Source of the DNA: Ampelomyces quisqualis
Taxonomy: Eukaryota; Ascomycota; Dothideomycetes; Pleosporales; Phaeosphaeriaceae
Direction: 5' to 3'
DNA length: 64,000 nt
NCBI GenBank assembly: GCA_018398575.1
Contig: JAGTXZ010000020.1
Span: forward strand, 186,001-250,000
Positions 46,050-56,049 of the stretch are shown piece by piece. The translations under genes and the position numbers were made by a program. Each line of letters starts with the position of its first letter. The stretch's first letter is position 1. The notes below the pieces were generated by a model, which saw nothing but the letters and a program-made list of their open reading frames with translations, ran no database searches and was not told the DNA's origin.

Positions 46050-46325
46050 TGTAAAGGAGCTAACTCTTAGAGTAATTGCTAGTAGTATAAAGGTTGTAAA
46101 TTTAATACCTATAGCTAATACTAGGTCCTAGGGATTTTATAGTAGCTATCTAGACCCTAACAGCTCTAGTCTAGAGTAGTATTTAGGTTCTAGTCTAGAG
46201 TAGAGTTTTAGTTCTAGGCTCTAGACTTCTTGTAGCGTTCTAGTGCGGAAGGTGTTAGGCCTCTCTATTCTAGGACCTAAGGTTTTTCTGTAACCAAGAG
46301 ATTCTCTAGGCAGCAGCCTGTTACA
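46050..46325 (-). repeat. 5' LTR of Gypsy-2
   Basis: 276 bp, TGTAAAGGAG to CAGCCTGTTACA on the plus strand. Right flank ttctc (46326-46330). Matches 32746-33021 with scattered transitions. Confidence 0.93.
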
Positions 46326-46330
46326 TTCTC

Positions 46331-47174
46331 TAGCGCACTACTTATATTTGCGCTAGCCTTTCTTATTAACTCTACAAGCGTTAGTAGTAGGGCTTCCTGT
46401 CTATTAGAGTATTTAAGGCGTTAACAACTTAATATACTGTTAAGTAGTTTTGTGTTATCTCTACGTTGCTTTTGTAAGCTGCCTAAACAGTAGTTAGAGC
46501 TTATTTAAATAAAGTAAAGAAGAGCAATAGCCTAGAAGACTAGGATTAAGGTTACTACTTTATATAGAATTGCTAAAAGGCTAAAGGCTTAAGCTTTTTT
46601 AATGTCTAATAGCGCTTCTGTTATAAAGTCTACTAATTTCTTCCTAATTTCTTTATACTTGCTATCTAAGCAATTATTAGTTTTCTCTATCTTCTAACTA
46701 CCTGTTTTAATGTCTTTCTTAGTCTATTCTTAGTTGTTTCTACTATCTGTGCCCTAGGGCTTCTTTAGTGTACTATATACTTAGTAAAGCGCAATAACTT
46801 TGCGCTTTTACTTAGTCTAATACAGCTTTAGCTATAGCTTGCGCCTTACTTCTTTAGCTATTGCTCTGCTTTTTAGGGTCTACTTAATCCCTCTTCTAAC
46901 TTAGTTCTAGTAATAGCTAATCTAGGTACTTTAGATAGGCGTTAATCTAGATCCTTTCTGCTCTTAGTTTTAGAGTGCTAACTCTATGTCTTTAGAATAG
47001 ATACTAATTATATTCTAGAAGTAACTGTAGTAACTTGCTAAACACTTGTTAGACTGTTGTGTTCTTACAATTCTTAGGTTATAAGAACTATAGAAGAGCG
47101 TAGGTGTATGCGCAGGTACGCAGCCTTCTAAGGCCTAGGCTAATAGGAATTTAGAGTTGTAATTAGTTGCTATA
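46331..47174 (-). pseudogene. 5' part of Gypsy-1 copy C (leader and upstream frame)
   Basis: Reverse complement of copy B 2254 to about 3120. Resumes the element after Gypsy-2. Carries the Lys/Glu-rich upstream frame and the start of the gag region; no complete domain. Confidence 0.75.
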
Positions 47175-47355
47175 TGTAGTAAAGCGTTATTTACCTCTAA
47201 TGCCTATTAGATTTAATATAGAATTAAATGTATTATTAGGTATGTGTTATATAAGTTATTGTCCTCTAATAGCTCTTTAGCTATTATATCTTGTCTATGC
47301 CTTTAGCTGTGCCCTAAGTATTCTTTAGACTTACTTCTTATGTTACTCTACTACA
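47175..47355 (-). repeat. 5' LTR of Gypsy-1 copy C
   Basis: 181 bp, TGTAGTAAAG to CTACTACA on the plus strand, followed by the duplicated site atag (47356-47359). Confidence 0.93.
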
Positions 47356-47912
47356 ATAGTCTTTAAGTTTCTATTGTAGCGCCAAACGCAACTTTTACTA
47401 AAGTAATCCTAACTATGTGTTAATAGAAAGATCTAAACCTAAAGGCTTTAGCTGTTAGGAGATCTAAGGGATTCTAACTGTGTTTAATAGATTTAAGGTC
47501 GCAAACAGATCTAATTTAGATATTGTTCTATGCGTTTTAACGCAATCTTTTCAAAAGTAAATTGTAATATTATCTAAATACTATTACTAGTAGGACAAAG
47601 TTTCTCTTGTAATGTAACAATATAGGTAGGTACAGCTATTAGAATTAAATTAGATATGTATTAGAGGTATATAGGAGTGCGTGTTGTATTAGAGATTCTA
47701 GATTAGCTATACACCTATAGGTCTTGTATAGAAGGACAAGAGAAACTTGTCCTCTATCTAATGCTATAGGCTTATATTTATAGTGGGCGTAGCAGCTAAG
47801 TTAGAGCGCTGTTAGAGCGCTTTTGGTTCTAATCTACTAGCCTTCTATATAATCTGTTACTAAGCCTTTATAAGGTATTAGATGTAATATGTGTTTGCAT
47901 GTGCTTGTTACA
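47356..47912 (-). mobile_element. Gypsy-3 copy A, fragment 3 with 5' LTR
   Basis: Leader of Gypsy-3 (47356-47612) and its 5' LTR (47613-47912, TGTAACAATA to GCTTGTTACA). Aligns with 57534-58082 of copy B. The other LTR lies left of the window, so the target duplication (cgtac after 47912) cannot be checked. Confidence 0.88.
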
Positions 47913-48727
47913 CGTACTTTTACAGCTACTATTAAACACTTTAACTAACTCTATAGTTAAACTCTAATACTTATAGCCTTTTAACGCCTCTAATAACTTA
48001 TATATATACCTTTTCTCTCTTAACGTTATTACTCTAGCCTCTTAACGCCTCTAACAACTTATATAATAACTAACAATCTATTAACTTTATTATATAAGCC
48101 TCTTAGCTAATTGTTATTTAATAATTAGTCTAATAGGCCTGTTCTAGTATTATCTTGCTACCTTAATTATTATTAATTAACCTATGCCTAGTCTTAAAGA
48201 GATGCTAAGTAGAAGGAAAGAATTAGAACAGGTGTCTGCTTAAGTCTAAACTAACACTAATTCTTTAGGTATAGAAGTAGTCTAGCAAGAGGTTATATAG
48301 TAGTAGATAAGCTTTATTATAGAACTACTAAAGCAATTGCTTTAATAACAAGTTATTTTAGCTAAGCTAATTAGGAATTTGTATAAAAGTTTACCTTTAC
48401 AAATTATAAGAAGAGCTTTTGTATAGAAGTTACTATTAGCCTTTACAAGAGAAGAGCTTTTGTTAAAGTTAGCCTTTATAAGAAAGGCTTTAGCCTTTAC
48501 AAGAAGAGCTTTTGTTGCAACAAGACTACAGTATACCTGCACTCCTAAACTATAGATATTTATAGCTACCTACTCTTTTAAGGCAGGTATTAATAATTGT
48601 AACTCTAGATCTTAATAGTAGTAAGATAGCTACTATCTTGCCTAGTTACTAACTATACCTTGCAAGCAAGAGCACGTAGTAAAGCTAATCTAGAGTAAGT
48701 AAAAGAGAAAAGAAAGTAAAAGAAAGG
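47913..48727. other. older RIP-affected DNA between elements, with short repeats
   Basis: Not part of any element recognised here. Contains two near copies of a piece with aacgcctctaa(t/c)aactta (about 47980-48065) and repeated agaagagcttttg units (about 48405-48515). Holds one decayed frame (48184-48555, listed separately). Continues at 62726 on the other side of Gypsy-4 copy B. Confidence 0.6.
48184..48555 (+). pseudogene. decayed small ORF outside the elements, Gln/Leu-rich, unknown
   Basis: From ATG at 48184 (MPSLKEMLSRRKELEQVSA) to TAG at 48553, 124 codons stay in one frame, and every internal stop is TAG or TAA, as expected from Gln codons. The first half looks like coiled coil, the second has imperfect repeats (RRAFV, LLLAFT, RKALAFTRRAFV). 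It may be the N-terminus of a Gag from an older element or a host gene. The open stretch on the opposite strand is a by-product of these repeats. Confidence 0.4.
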
Positions 48728-49009
48728 TGTAAGAATATTACAGCATAGAGCTATTAGTTGCGCAGCTATACGCCTGCGCCTCTGTAACGCTACTCTAGCT
48801 CCTACACGCGTAAAACGCGTATAGCTGCCCTAGCTTCTTAACAGCGCTACGCTAGCGTAGACTTAGTGTATTCTAGTTAAAAGAATACGCGTCTAGTTAT
48901 ATCTACAAAAGGGCAGTTCTGCACTAAAGCTATAGAACAGAAATTAACTTACTTCTACTTATACTGCTATTATTACCTTATAACTTTACTGCTATACAAA
49001 CCTCTTATA
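48728..49009 (+). repeat. 5' LTR of Gypsy-4 copy B
   Basis: 282 bp, TGTAAGAATA to CTCTTATA (originally TTACA). Left flank aaagg. The following gttttaattcctctacc is the primer-binding region; the tRNA was not identified. Confidence 0.93.
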
Positions 49010-49389
49010 GTTTTAATTCCTCTACCTTTTAAAAAGGATAGCAGCCTAGTTACTTAATAACAATAGATTAGAATCTGCTCCTAAGCCTAGCAGCTAACCT
49101 ATCTAGAGAAAACACCTCTAATAAGAAATTAATGCTTAGTCTAGGCAAACGCTTAACGCAGCTAAAGCGCTAGCACTAAGAGCTTAAGAATTAAGCTAAG
49201 ATCTAGACTCTAGAAGAGAAAGTACGCTAATAGGAACAATTATTAGTAGGCTAATAGCCTCTTCTAACTCTTAAACAGCTCTTAGGCGCTCCTAATAAAG
49301 CAGAACTAACCTCTCTAGGTAGACACAATATATCTCTACTAGCGCAACGCCTCTAACTTAACCTATTAACGCTACTAGGGCGCAGGCTA

Positions 49390-50150
49390 AAGATTAAGAA
49401 AATCCCTGTCTTTAAAGGCAAAGAAATTAGAAAGTATTAGGACTTTAAGGCTAGACTATTTATTGCCTTTTAATTAGACTCCTTAGCCTTTTAGCTTAAA
49501 GACTAAAAGATTGCCTTTACCCTCTAGTACTTACAAACTACGTTTTAACAGATATAGATATAGAGAAAATAGAAAGATAATAGCAAAACGCTAGCGTAGC
49601 GTAATATAATGTCCTTCTTACTTAACTAGATTAAGAGCTCTATAAATAGAGAGCTTTAAGTTACTATACAGTATTAAAAGGCAGTCTAAAAAGATAGCTA
49701 AATAGTAAACAAATTTGCAGCCTATCTATCTACTTTAGAAAATTAGGTAAACCTCTCTTATAAGCAGAAACACCTAGTAATACACTTATATAGCAAACTC
49801 TACCTAGAGATTAGAGTAGCCCTTTCTAACTACATAGAGTTTTCTGCTACCTGTAGAGAACTTATTAAACGCGCTGTAACGCTAGAGGACAACTTACGCT
49901 ATAGTAGTAGTATACTATTACTATACTATTGCACACACAGAACGCTAGGCACAGGAAAAACTTTGTAGCTTAAGCTAGACGTAACAGCTCTACAACGTTG
50001 TGCTACTAGCACTACAAACTTAAGCCTAAAACTAACTAACGCCTGCTACTATTGCAGTAAGATAGACTATTAGGCTAGAGAATATAGATTAAGGCTTAAT
50101 AGCTTCTCTTCTGTTACTAGCTTAAACGCAATACAAACAAAAAACAAAAA
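49390..50150 (+). pseudogene. gag with CCHC knuckle, Gypsy-4 copy B
   Basis: Capsid frame with DFKARLFIAFQLDSLAF, INRELQVTIQYQKAVQ, and KLYLEIRVALSNYIEF, matching copy A. The knuckle is at 50044-50085: CYYCSKIDYQAREY, with the His and last Cys now Tyr. Stops are RIP type. Confidence 0.78.
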
Positions 50151-50179
50151 GACCTAAAAGAACTCTTCTTTTTAACAGC

Positions 50180-50966
50180 CTAAATTCTATTATAACAGAA
50201 GAATTATATTAAAGTACTAGAGACGCTATATAACAACAGTACTGCGCTACCTATATAAATACTAATTAACTATAGTGCAGAACTTAGCACAATTAATAAG
50301 AAAGTTATCTTACTTAAAGACTTCTCTTATATTAACAGCGCTGCACTACTAACTATCTACTTACCTAACTTAAGCACTATACCTAGCTTCTACGCTTATT
50401 AAGCTTATTTAATAATAAAAGACAACTAGAGCGTTACTAAGTCCTTTACTACTATTCTATACAGAATTACTAATGTAGTATAACCTGTTATTTTAGGTTT
50501 ACTAAGTCTAAAAGAAGAACGCGTTATTATTAACTATAAGTTAAAGCAGTAGCGCTACAAGCTAAATACTAAGACAATAAGAGTTAAAGACGCTAAAACC
50601 TTTGTAGGATCTTTCTATAACAAGCTAAGTGTGTACGCAGTCCTAGTAGGTAGCCTATAGTCTTTCTTTCTAAAATACCTGTTATAGCCTATTAAACTTA
50701 AGGACTTTAAAGACGTTGCTAATAGTAACACTGCTAACGCGCTGCTATAGCACTATAGAAGCAACTACGCTATTAAGCTAGAAGAAAGAACTATAGCTCT
50801 ATATAGGCTGCTCTATAACCTCTTACTAAAGAAGCTAAGCGTACTGCGCAACTACTTAGCAACAGTGCAGAGCCTAGGCTAGATCTAAGAAAGCATAAGC
50901 CTTACAGGAGCACCTATCCTATTTGTGCCTAAAAAAGATAGAACGCTACGCCTTTATGTAGATTAT
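50180..50966 (+). pseudogene. protease and N-terminal RT, Gypsy-4 copy B
   Basis: A protease-like region precedes an RT start with APILFVPKKDRTLRLYVDY at about 50910-50963, the finger region of RT. The gene is cut here by Gypsy-3 copy B at the duplicated site attat (50962-50966) and continues at 58088. Confidence 0.75.
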
Positions 50967-51265
50967 TGTAACAACACAGGTAGGTACAGCTATTGGGATT
51001 AAATCAGATACGTATTAGAAGCATATAGGAGTGCGTATTGTATCAGAGATTCTGGATTGGCTATACACCTATAGGTCTTGTATAGAAGAATAAGAGAAAC
51101 TTGTTCTCTATCTATACTATAGGCTTATATTTATAGTAGGCGTAGCAGCTAAGTTAGAGCGCTGTTAGAGCGCTTTTGGTCCTAATCTGCTAGCTCTCTA
51201 TATAATCTGTTACTAAGCCTTTATAAGGTATTAGATGTAACATGTGTTTACATGTGCTTGTTATA
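50967..51265 (-). repeat. 3' LTR of Gypsy-3 copy B
   Basis: 299 bp, TGTAACAACA to GTTATA (originally GTTACA). Contains the internal pair gagcgctgttagagcgct. The complement of a purine tract follows (ctctctttcttg). Confidence 0.93.
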
Positions 51266-51639
51266 TTACTCTCTTTCTTGAAATTAATAGTCTCTATTAA
51301 TTAGGTCTGTATTAGTGTTGTTTTAGATACCTCTCTAAATTGTTATAAACTTACATTTACCTTAAGTTTATTTTAGAATAACGTAATGTAGCTATTTGTT
51401 GTTGTTTTAATCTGCGCGCCAGCACGTTTAAAGTTTCTAACTTTACCTTAAGCTTTTTAAGCATATATACAAGGCTAGCCTTCTAGTATACTACTTTTCT
51501 ACACTTTCCCTCTACACGTTTGTATACCTATAGCTATCTAACTGCTCTTCTAATTTAATTATTAGCTAATTGTTTCTGCAGATACACACAATACCTATTC
51601 CTGTTCCTTCTAAGGCTTATCTTCTAGCCTATTAGGTTG

Positions 51640-52313
51640 TTTGCCTGTAGGCTGCAAGAGCTTTTGCCTGCAGCTATTTTAATATTAAGTTTAGATTCTA
51701 TTTAGACGTGTCTAAGAAGTGTGCTTATTACACACTCTTAAATAAGAAGTGTTACCTAGTTCCTCTATATGCAGGCTAGGAGTATAATAGCCTTTCTAAG
51801 GCCCTTAACTGCAGGTTTACTGCCCTAGGTAAAGATAAGTCTAATAAGGTAGTGTTAGAGCAAGAGGCTGCTGTTAAGGAGGCAGCGTTTTAGTTAGCTA
51901 CTGTTATGCAAGTAAGCACTATATAAGTAGCTAATATAAACAACGCTAACTTGTTAGTTAGCGCTTATTACTAGAGGGAAGAGCTAGCCAAGGAGGTTAG
52001 AGTAATAGCTAAAGAGGTTAGGTTGCTTAGGAGGAGCATAGCTAGGTTAACTAGTGTAGTTGCTTAGCTAGTAGATGTTATAATAGTATTAAGAGCTAAT
52101 TAGTTAGCAGAGCAAGAAGAGGCGTAGGCAGCAACGTTTTAGGCAGTAGTAGAGCAGGAGGCAGGTACTTACAGCAGGCAGGGCTAGAACAGAAGACAAC
52201 TAGGTAGTACGTTAGTGTCTGTACCTAAGGATTTAGACAGTTAAGAATGTTCTACTAGTAGCAGCAACAGTCTACTGTTAGATCTAATAGAAGAGTAAGA
52301 CTTTTATTATTAA
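51640..52313 (+). pseudogene. antisense accessory frame of Gypsy-3 copy B, Cys cluster and coiled coil
   Basis: On the strand opposite to pol, about 220 codons stay in one frame with only TAG/TAA (Gln) interruptions. A Cys cluster at 51720-51764 reads CAYYTLLNKKCYLVP (C-x2-Y-x6-C-x2-V-P, the Tyr probably Cys). Next come ALNCRFTALGKDKSNK and a long Glu/Ala/Val/Arg-rich region (about 51840-52180) with heptad spacing, for example EELAKEVRVIAKEVRLLRRS. An acidic end, LLDLIEEQDFYY, stops at TAA 52311-52313. It ends tail to tail with pol. It is more readable than the sense frames around it. Its first codon was not determined. Confidence 0.7.
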
Positions 52314-52314
52314 T

Positions 52315-55300
52315 AGCTGTTACCTACTAGTATAGTAGTTACAATATTAAGTTTAATTTCCCTAATATAATTGTCTTGCAATACTGTAAGATCTTTAACT
52401 TCTTTTTTCTATACTATAATCTACTTAGCTAACGCTTGTAGGAGTCTTAGCTGTTTTAAATAGCGTTTATAGAACGCTTGCAATATATATAGAGCGCCTA
52501 TAAAGTTTAAGGCGTTATACTAGGTAGAGTTAAGGTTATAGCCTACTTATTTTACGCAATACTTTAGAATAGAGCAGTACAGCTTGCTAGCTAGGATCTC
52601 TTTAACTTCCTATTCTTTAACGCCTTAAATTAGGATGCTAGATAAGTTTAGGCTTAGCTAACTAGGTAAGAGGTTATTAGAGTCCTTATAGAGGACGTCT
52701 AAAGCAAACACGTTATAGATCTTAGAACCTTTAGGTAGCTTTAGTTAAAATAAATAGCTAACTTGTTCTAGAACTTTAAAGGAGCCTTTCTACAATTTAG
52801 CAAGTTTGCAACTTAGGCAGGTAACAGATAGGTTTTAGGTTAAGAGGTAAACCTTGTTACCTACTGCCTAATTAACAGGTTAACAATATTTGTTTACTTT
52901 AGCAGCTATCTGTTTTTGCACTTTCTCTATATTGTCTTTAGCTATGCGCTAGGCTTTATACATGTAGGTAGCTAAGCTTAAGGCATTCTTAACGTTTATA
53001 TCTTTGTGTTTTAAAGGAGATAATACTTAATCCTAGCTCTGTTGTAGTTTAGATCTAAACAGAAGCTGGTACAGCGCTATACTAATCGCGAAGTGCAGTA
53101 GCGTAGCTTAGGCTTAATTAATTATTAGTAAGAGGTTACTCTAGTTGTCCTAGTAATAGAATACAAAAGGCCTTAATTGTTAATTAATATACTTGTTTAT
53201 AATCTTAGTTTATCTATTAGTTTATTTATAGTAGGCTATAGAAAGCTTAAGTTACACGCCTAGGATCTTGTAGAACTTAAACTAGAATTAGAACACAAAC
53301 TAAGGTCTATAGTTAAACACTATACTTTTGGGCGTATAGCTAAATTAGTATACTTATTAGATAAACAAGTAAGCTATTTCTTAAGCGTTAATTGTTTTGT
53401 AGCAAGGAATAGAAACAGCTTGCTTAGATAGGCAATTAATAACAACTATAATTTGATTATAGCTATAACAATCTGTTAGGAATGTCTTAAAATCTATACA
53501 CAAATACTGCATAGGCCTATTAGGAATTTATAACAGATAGAGGAAACCTTAGGCTTAGAGCTGTCTTAGATAGGATCTTTAATAGGAAACGTAGTTTTGT
53601 ATATAGCGTTTGCATATAGCCTCTATACTCCTCTAATAATATTACTAAGCTAAGAGCTAATATGTCTTTGTAGCGCTTAGGTAAGTAGTAGATACCTAAT
53701 TATAAGCCTTTCTAATTAGTTAAGTGCATAAAGGGGAGTCTCTAGGTATATATAGGCGTAAGTAATACAGTAGTAGTTCTTCTTAGATATAATACAGCTA
53801 TAGTAGCGTAAGGCGTTCTTTCTTAAAGGAGCAGCAATTCTCTGCTAGCAGGGCTTTAATTAGTTCTAACAAGTTAAGATTTAGGGGGGCACTAATAGAT
53901 TAGACTAAAATAGCTAAAATATTAATCTCTAGCTAGTTACAGACGTAGTTCTAAGCTAGTTTAGAGTTAACTAGGGGGCTTAGGCGTTTAGGTCCTAGAA
54001 GTACACAGGATCTGTTGTCTTGTTAGGCAGCCTTAACTTTACTAACGTTCTGTTTTCTTTAGCTTAGGATATTAGCTTGCTTGTTAAGCTTGCCTAGCGT
54101 ATACTTAATATAGAAATTAAAAGAGGCAATAATCTCTACCTATTATACTTAACGTGCATTAAGAACCTTAGTAGTTATAAAGTATTCTAAGGAGCAGTAA
54201 TCTAAATACACCTAGATTTAACTCTATATAGAGGTAAGTTTAGCTCTCTACTTCTTAAACACTTTTAGAATAGCAAAAAGTTTCTTGTTATATATTTTCT
54301 AATTAAGCTTAGCCTTAGATAGAGTGTAACTATAGAAGGCTACAAGATACTACTTGTTGTTAGGGTACTTCTAAGAGAGTACTCCTGCTATTACTCTATC
54401 TAACGCGTTAGTTTCTAACTTTGTGTTATACTTAGAATAGAAATAAAATAGCGTAGAAATAGCTAGGAGTAAGGCTTTAATCTAATTAAAAGCCTATTAG
54501 CAGTCTGTAGTCCAATCAAACAGTGTAGCAAGACTTTAAAGCTTTATAATTAGTTTGGCTACACAGAAGAAATCCTTAATAAATTATTAATAGAAACTAG
54601 CAAAACTAAGAAATAACTCAACGCTAGTAACTGTAGTAGGTTTAGCCTAGTTTTAGAGTGCTTCTACCTTATTAGGGTTAACTTTAGTGCCCTAGTTTGT
54701 TAAAACGTAACCTAGATACTTTATGCAGGTTATATAGAATTTACTCTTCTAAATGTCTACTTAGAGTCCTACAGTATGTAGGCGCTCTAGGACCTTTTGG
54801 ACGTGTTCCTAATGTAAGTTTATATCCTTAGAGTAGATTAGGATATTGTTAAGATACGTAATGCAGAAATTGTTAAAATAATTAATTAGTACATTATTTA
54901 TATAGCGTTAATACGTAGCTAGCCTATTACATAAGCCAAAAGGGAGAACCTTATACTTATATATACTGTAACAGGTCTAAAAGGTAGTATACTCTTTAGA
55001 GTTAGGATCTATACAAATTTTGTTAAAAGCAGCCTAAATGTTAAACTTAGTAAAGATCTTAGCCTTAGAGGGGCGTAATAGCAGCTTATTAATGCAAAGG
55101 ATTAGATAGACGTCCTTACGCGTAAGGGCGTTAATCTTCTAGTAGTCTATATAGATGCGTATATCTCTATTTAGTTTGCGTACACAAAGGATAAGTAAAG
55201 TAAAAGGACTTTAGCTAGCCTTAATAAAACCCTTCTAAAGGTGTTCCTAGACGTAGGCCTTAGTAGCTTTAAGCTCCTCCTAGTTTTACTTATACAGGAG

Positions 55301-55800
55301 ACTAAACGCATTTAGTAATAGTTTTTTAAGAATAATCTTATAATTATATAGATAATAAGAAGGCAATTGATTAGCTGCTAACTTGCTAAATACATCCTAA
55401 TACTAAGAGTAACAGGCAGGTAATCTCTTATCTAATTAGCTTTAATTGTCTGCGTTGTCCTTAGAGGCAAGGATCCTGTTAATCTTATAGAGGCTTGTTA
55501 TAAAGAACTTGTTCTAGGGCTTCTTTATAATAAAGTAAAATGTATTGGCAGAAATAAGAGTAATGCAGGTAGTTAGAAGAGGTTTAGACTCTAAGCAGTT
55601 TTGCTTAGTTAGGGTATAAGAGATCTCTAAGATTTTTTAGGCTAATAGGAGCTTTAAGCATCCCTTAATACAATAAATAGAAGAAGAGGAACAGTAAGGA
55701 CTGTTTTAGATATAATAGTCTTCTTTCTCCTATAGGGCGTTGCGTCGTTGCACATTAAGATAGACAGTAGCTAGCACTATAGCTTAATATAGAATAGTAG
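52315..55800 (-). pseudogene. pol (RT, RNase H, integrase), Gypsy-3 copy B
   Basis: RT active site YLNN at 54845-54856 within YLNNILIYS. RNase H at about 54450-53950. Integrase shows CIDFKTFLTD, DCYSYNQIIVVINCLSKQA and YINN-like C-terminal stretches (about 53650-52950). The integrase tail converges with the antisense frame near 52315. Belongs to the widespread fungal Gypsy group with DFKTF and DRLSKQA. Many RIP stops. Confidence 0.82.
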
Positions 55801-56049
55801 GAATAGAGGGTAAAGGATTGTATAAACAGAGGTACTTAGATAGCTAAATAAACTGTAACCTATCTGTGTCTAATTGAATCTTAAATTATCTTAACTATTA
55901 GAGGCTAAGTATACAATCCTAAGACCTAAGATTAAGAATAAAGAATAGATAGTTTAAAATCTTTTAGCTATTAATATTTAAGTGTAGTTAAATATATTAA
56001 GTAACTAAAGAAGTAATCTAATCCTTAAAGCTGCGTACCTAAACCTAGA

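Larger units (their letters stand above)
32746..46325 (-). mobile_element. Gypsy-2, chromovirus-type retrotransposon with a nested hAT
   Basis: Two 276-bp LTRs and five-base duplications ttctc (32741-32745 and 46326-46330). Without the hAT it is about 7.54 kb. The minus strand carries gag, protease, RT, RNase H, integrase, a chromodomain and a C-terminal extension. The plus strand carries an antisense frame next to the 3' LTR. It interrupts the gag region of Gypsy-1 copy C. Only one copy lies in the window. Confidence 0.92.
18728..47355 (-). mobile_element. Gypsy-1 copy C, minus strand, internally deleted and twice interrupted
   Basis: LTRs of 181 bp at 18728-18908 and 47175-47355, flanked by atag on both sides (18724-18727, 47356-47359). 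Intact Gypsy-3 copy B reads ttattaatagtctctaag across this site (about 57524-57541). Inside are Gypsy-4 copy A (19659-26638) and Gypsy-2 (32746-46325). Own sequence totals about 8.06 kb against 12.46 kb in copy B. The loss is explained by a 3.93-kb deletion (junction 31877-31884) and a 446-bp gap (junction near 27514). Protease and RT are gone, so this copy could not have moved by itself after the deletion. Confidence 0.9.

Noticed and set aside
18728..47355. A giant inverted repeat or segmental inversion (2-14 kb against 18-47 kb)
   Set aside because: Each copy of the repeated sequence has its own LTRs and target duplications, so these are independent insertions in opposite orientation.
47613..47912. 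tRNA, rRNA, CRISPR or bacterial operon signals
   Set aside because: None seen anywhere. Introns, LTR elements, hAT and RIP decay fit a fungal nuclear genome, and the repeats found are LTRs, not spaced CRISPR repeats.
48342..48542. Open stretch of 66 codons, minus strand, KALLVKAK-like repeats
   Set aside because: Produced by the short repeats agaagagcttttg; the plus-strand frame from 48184 is the better candidate.
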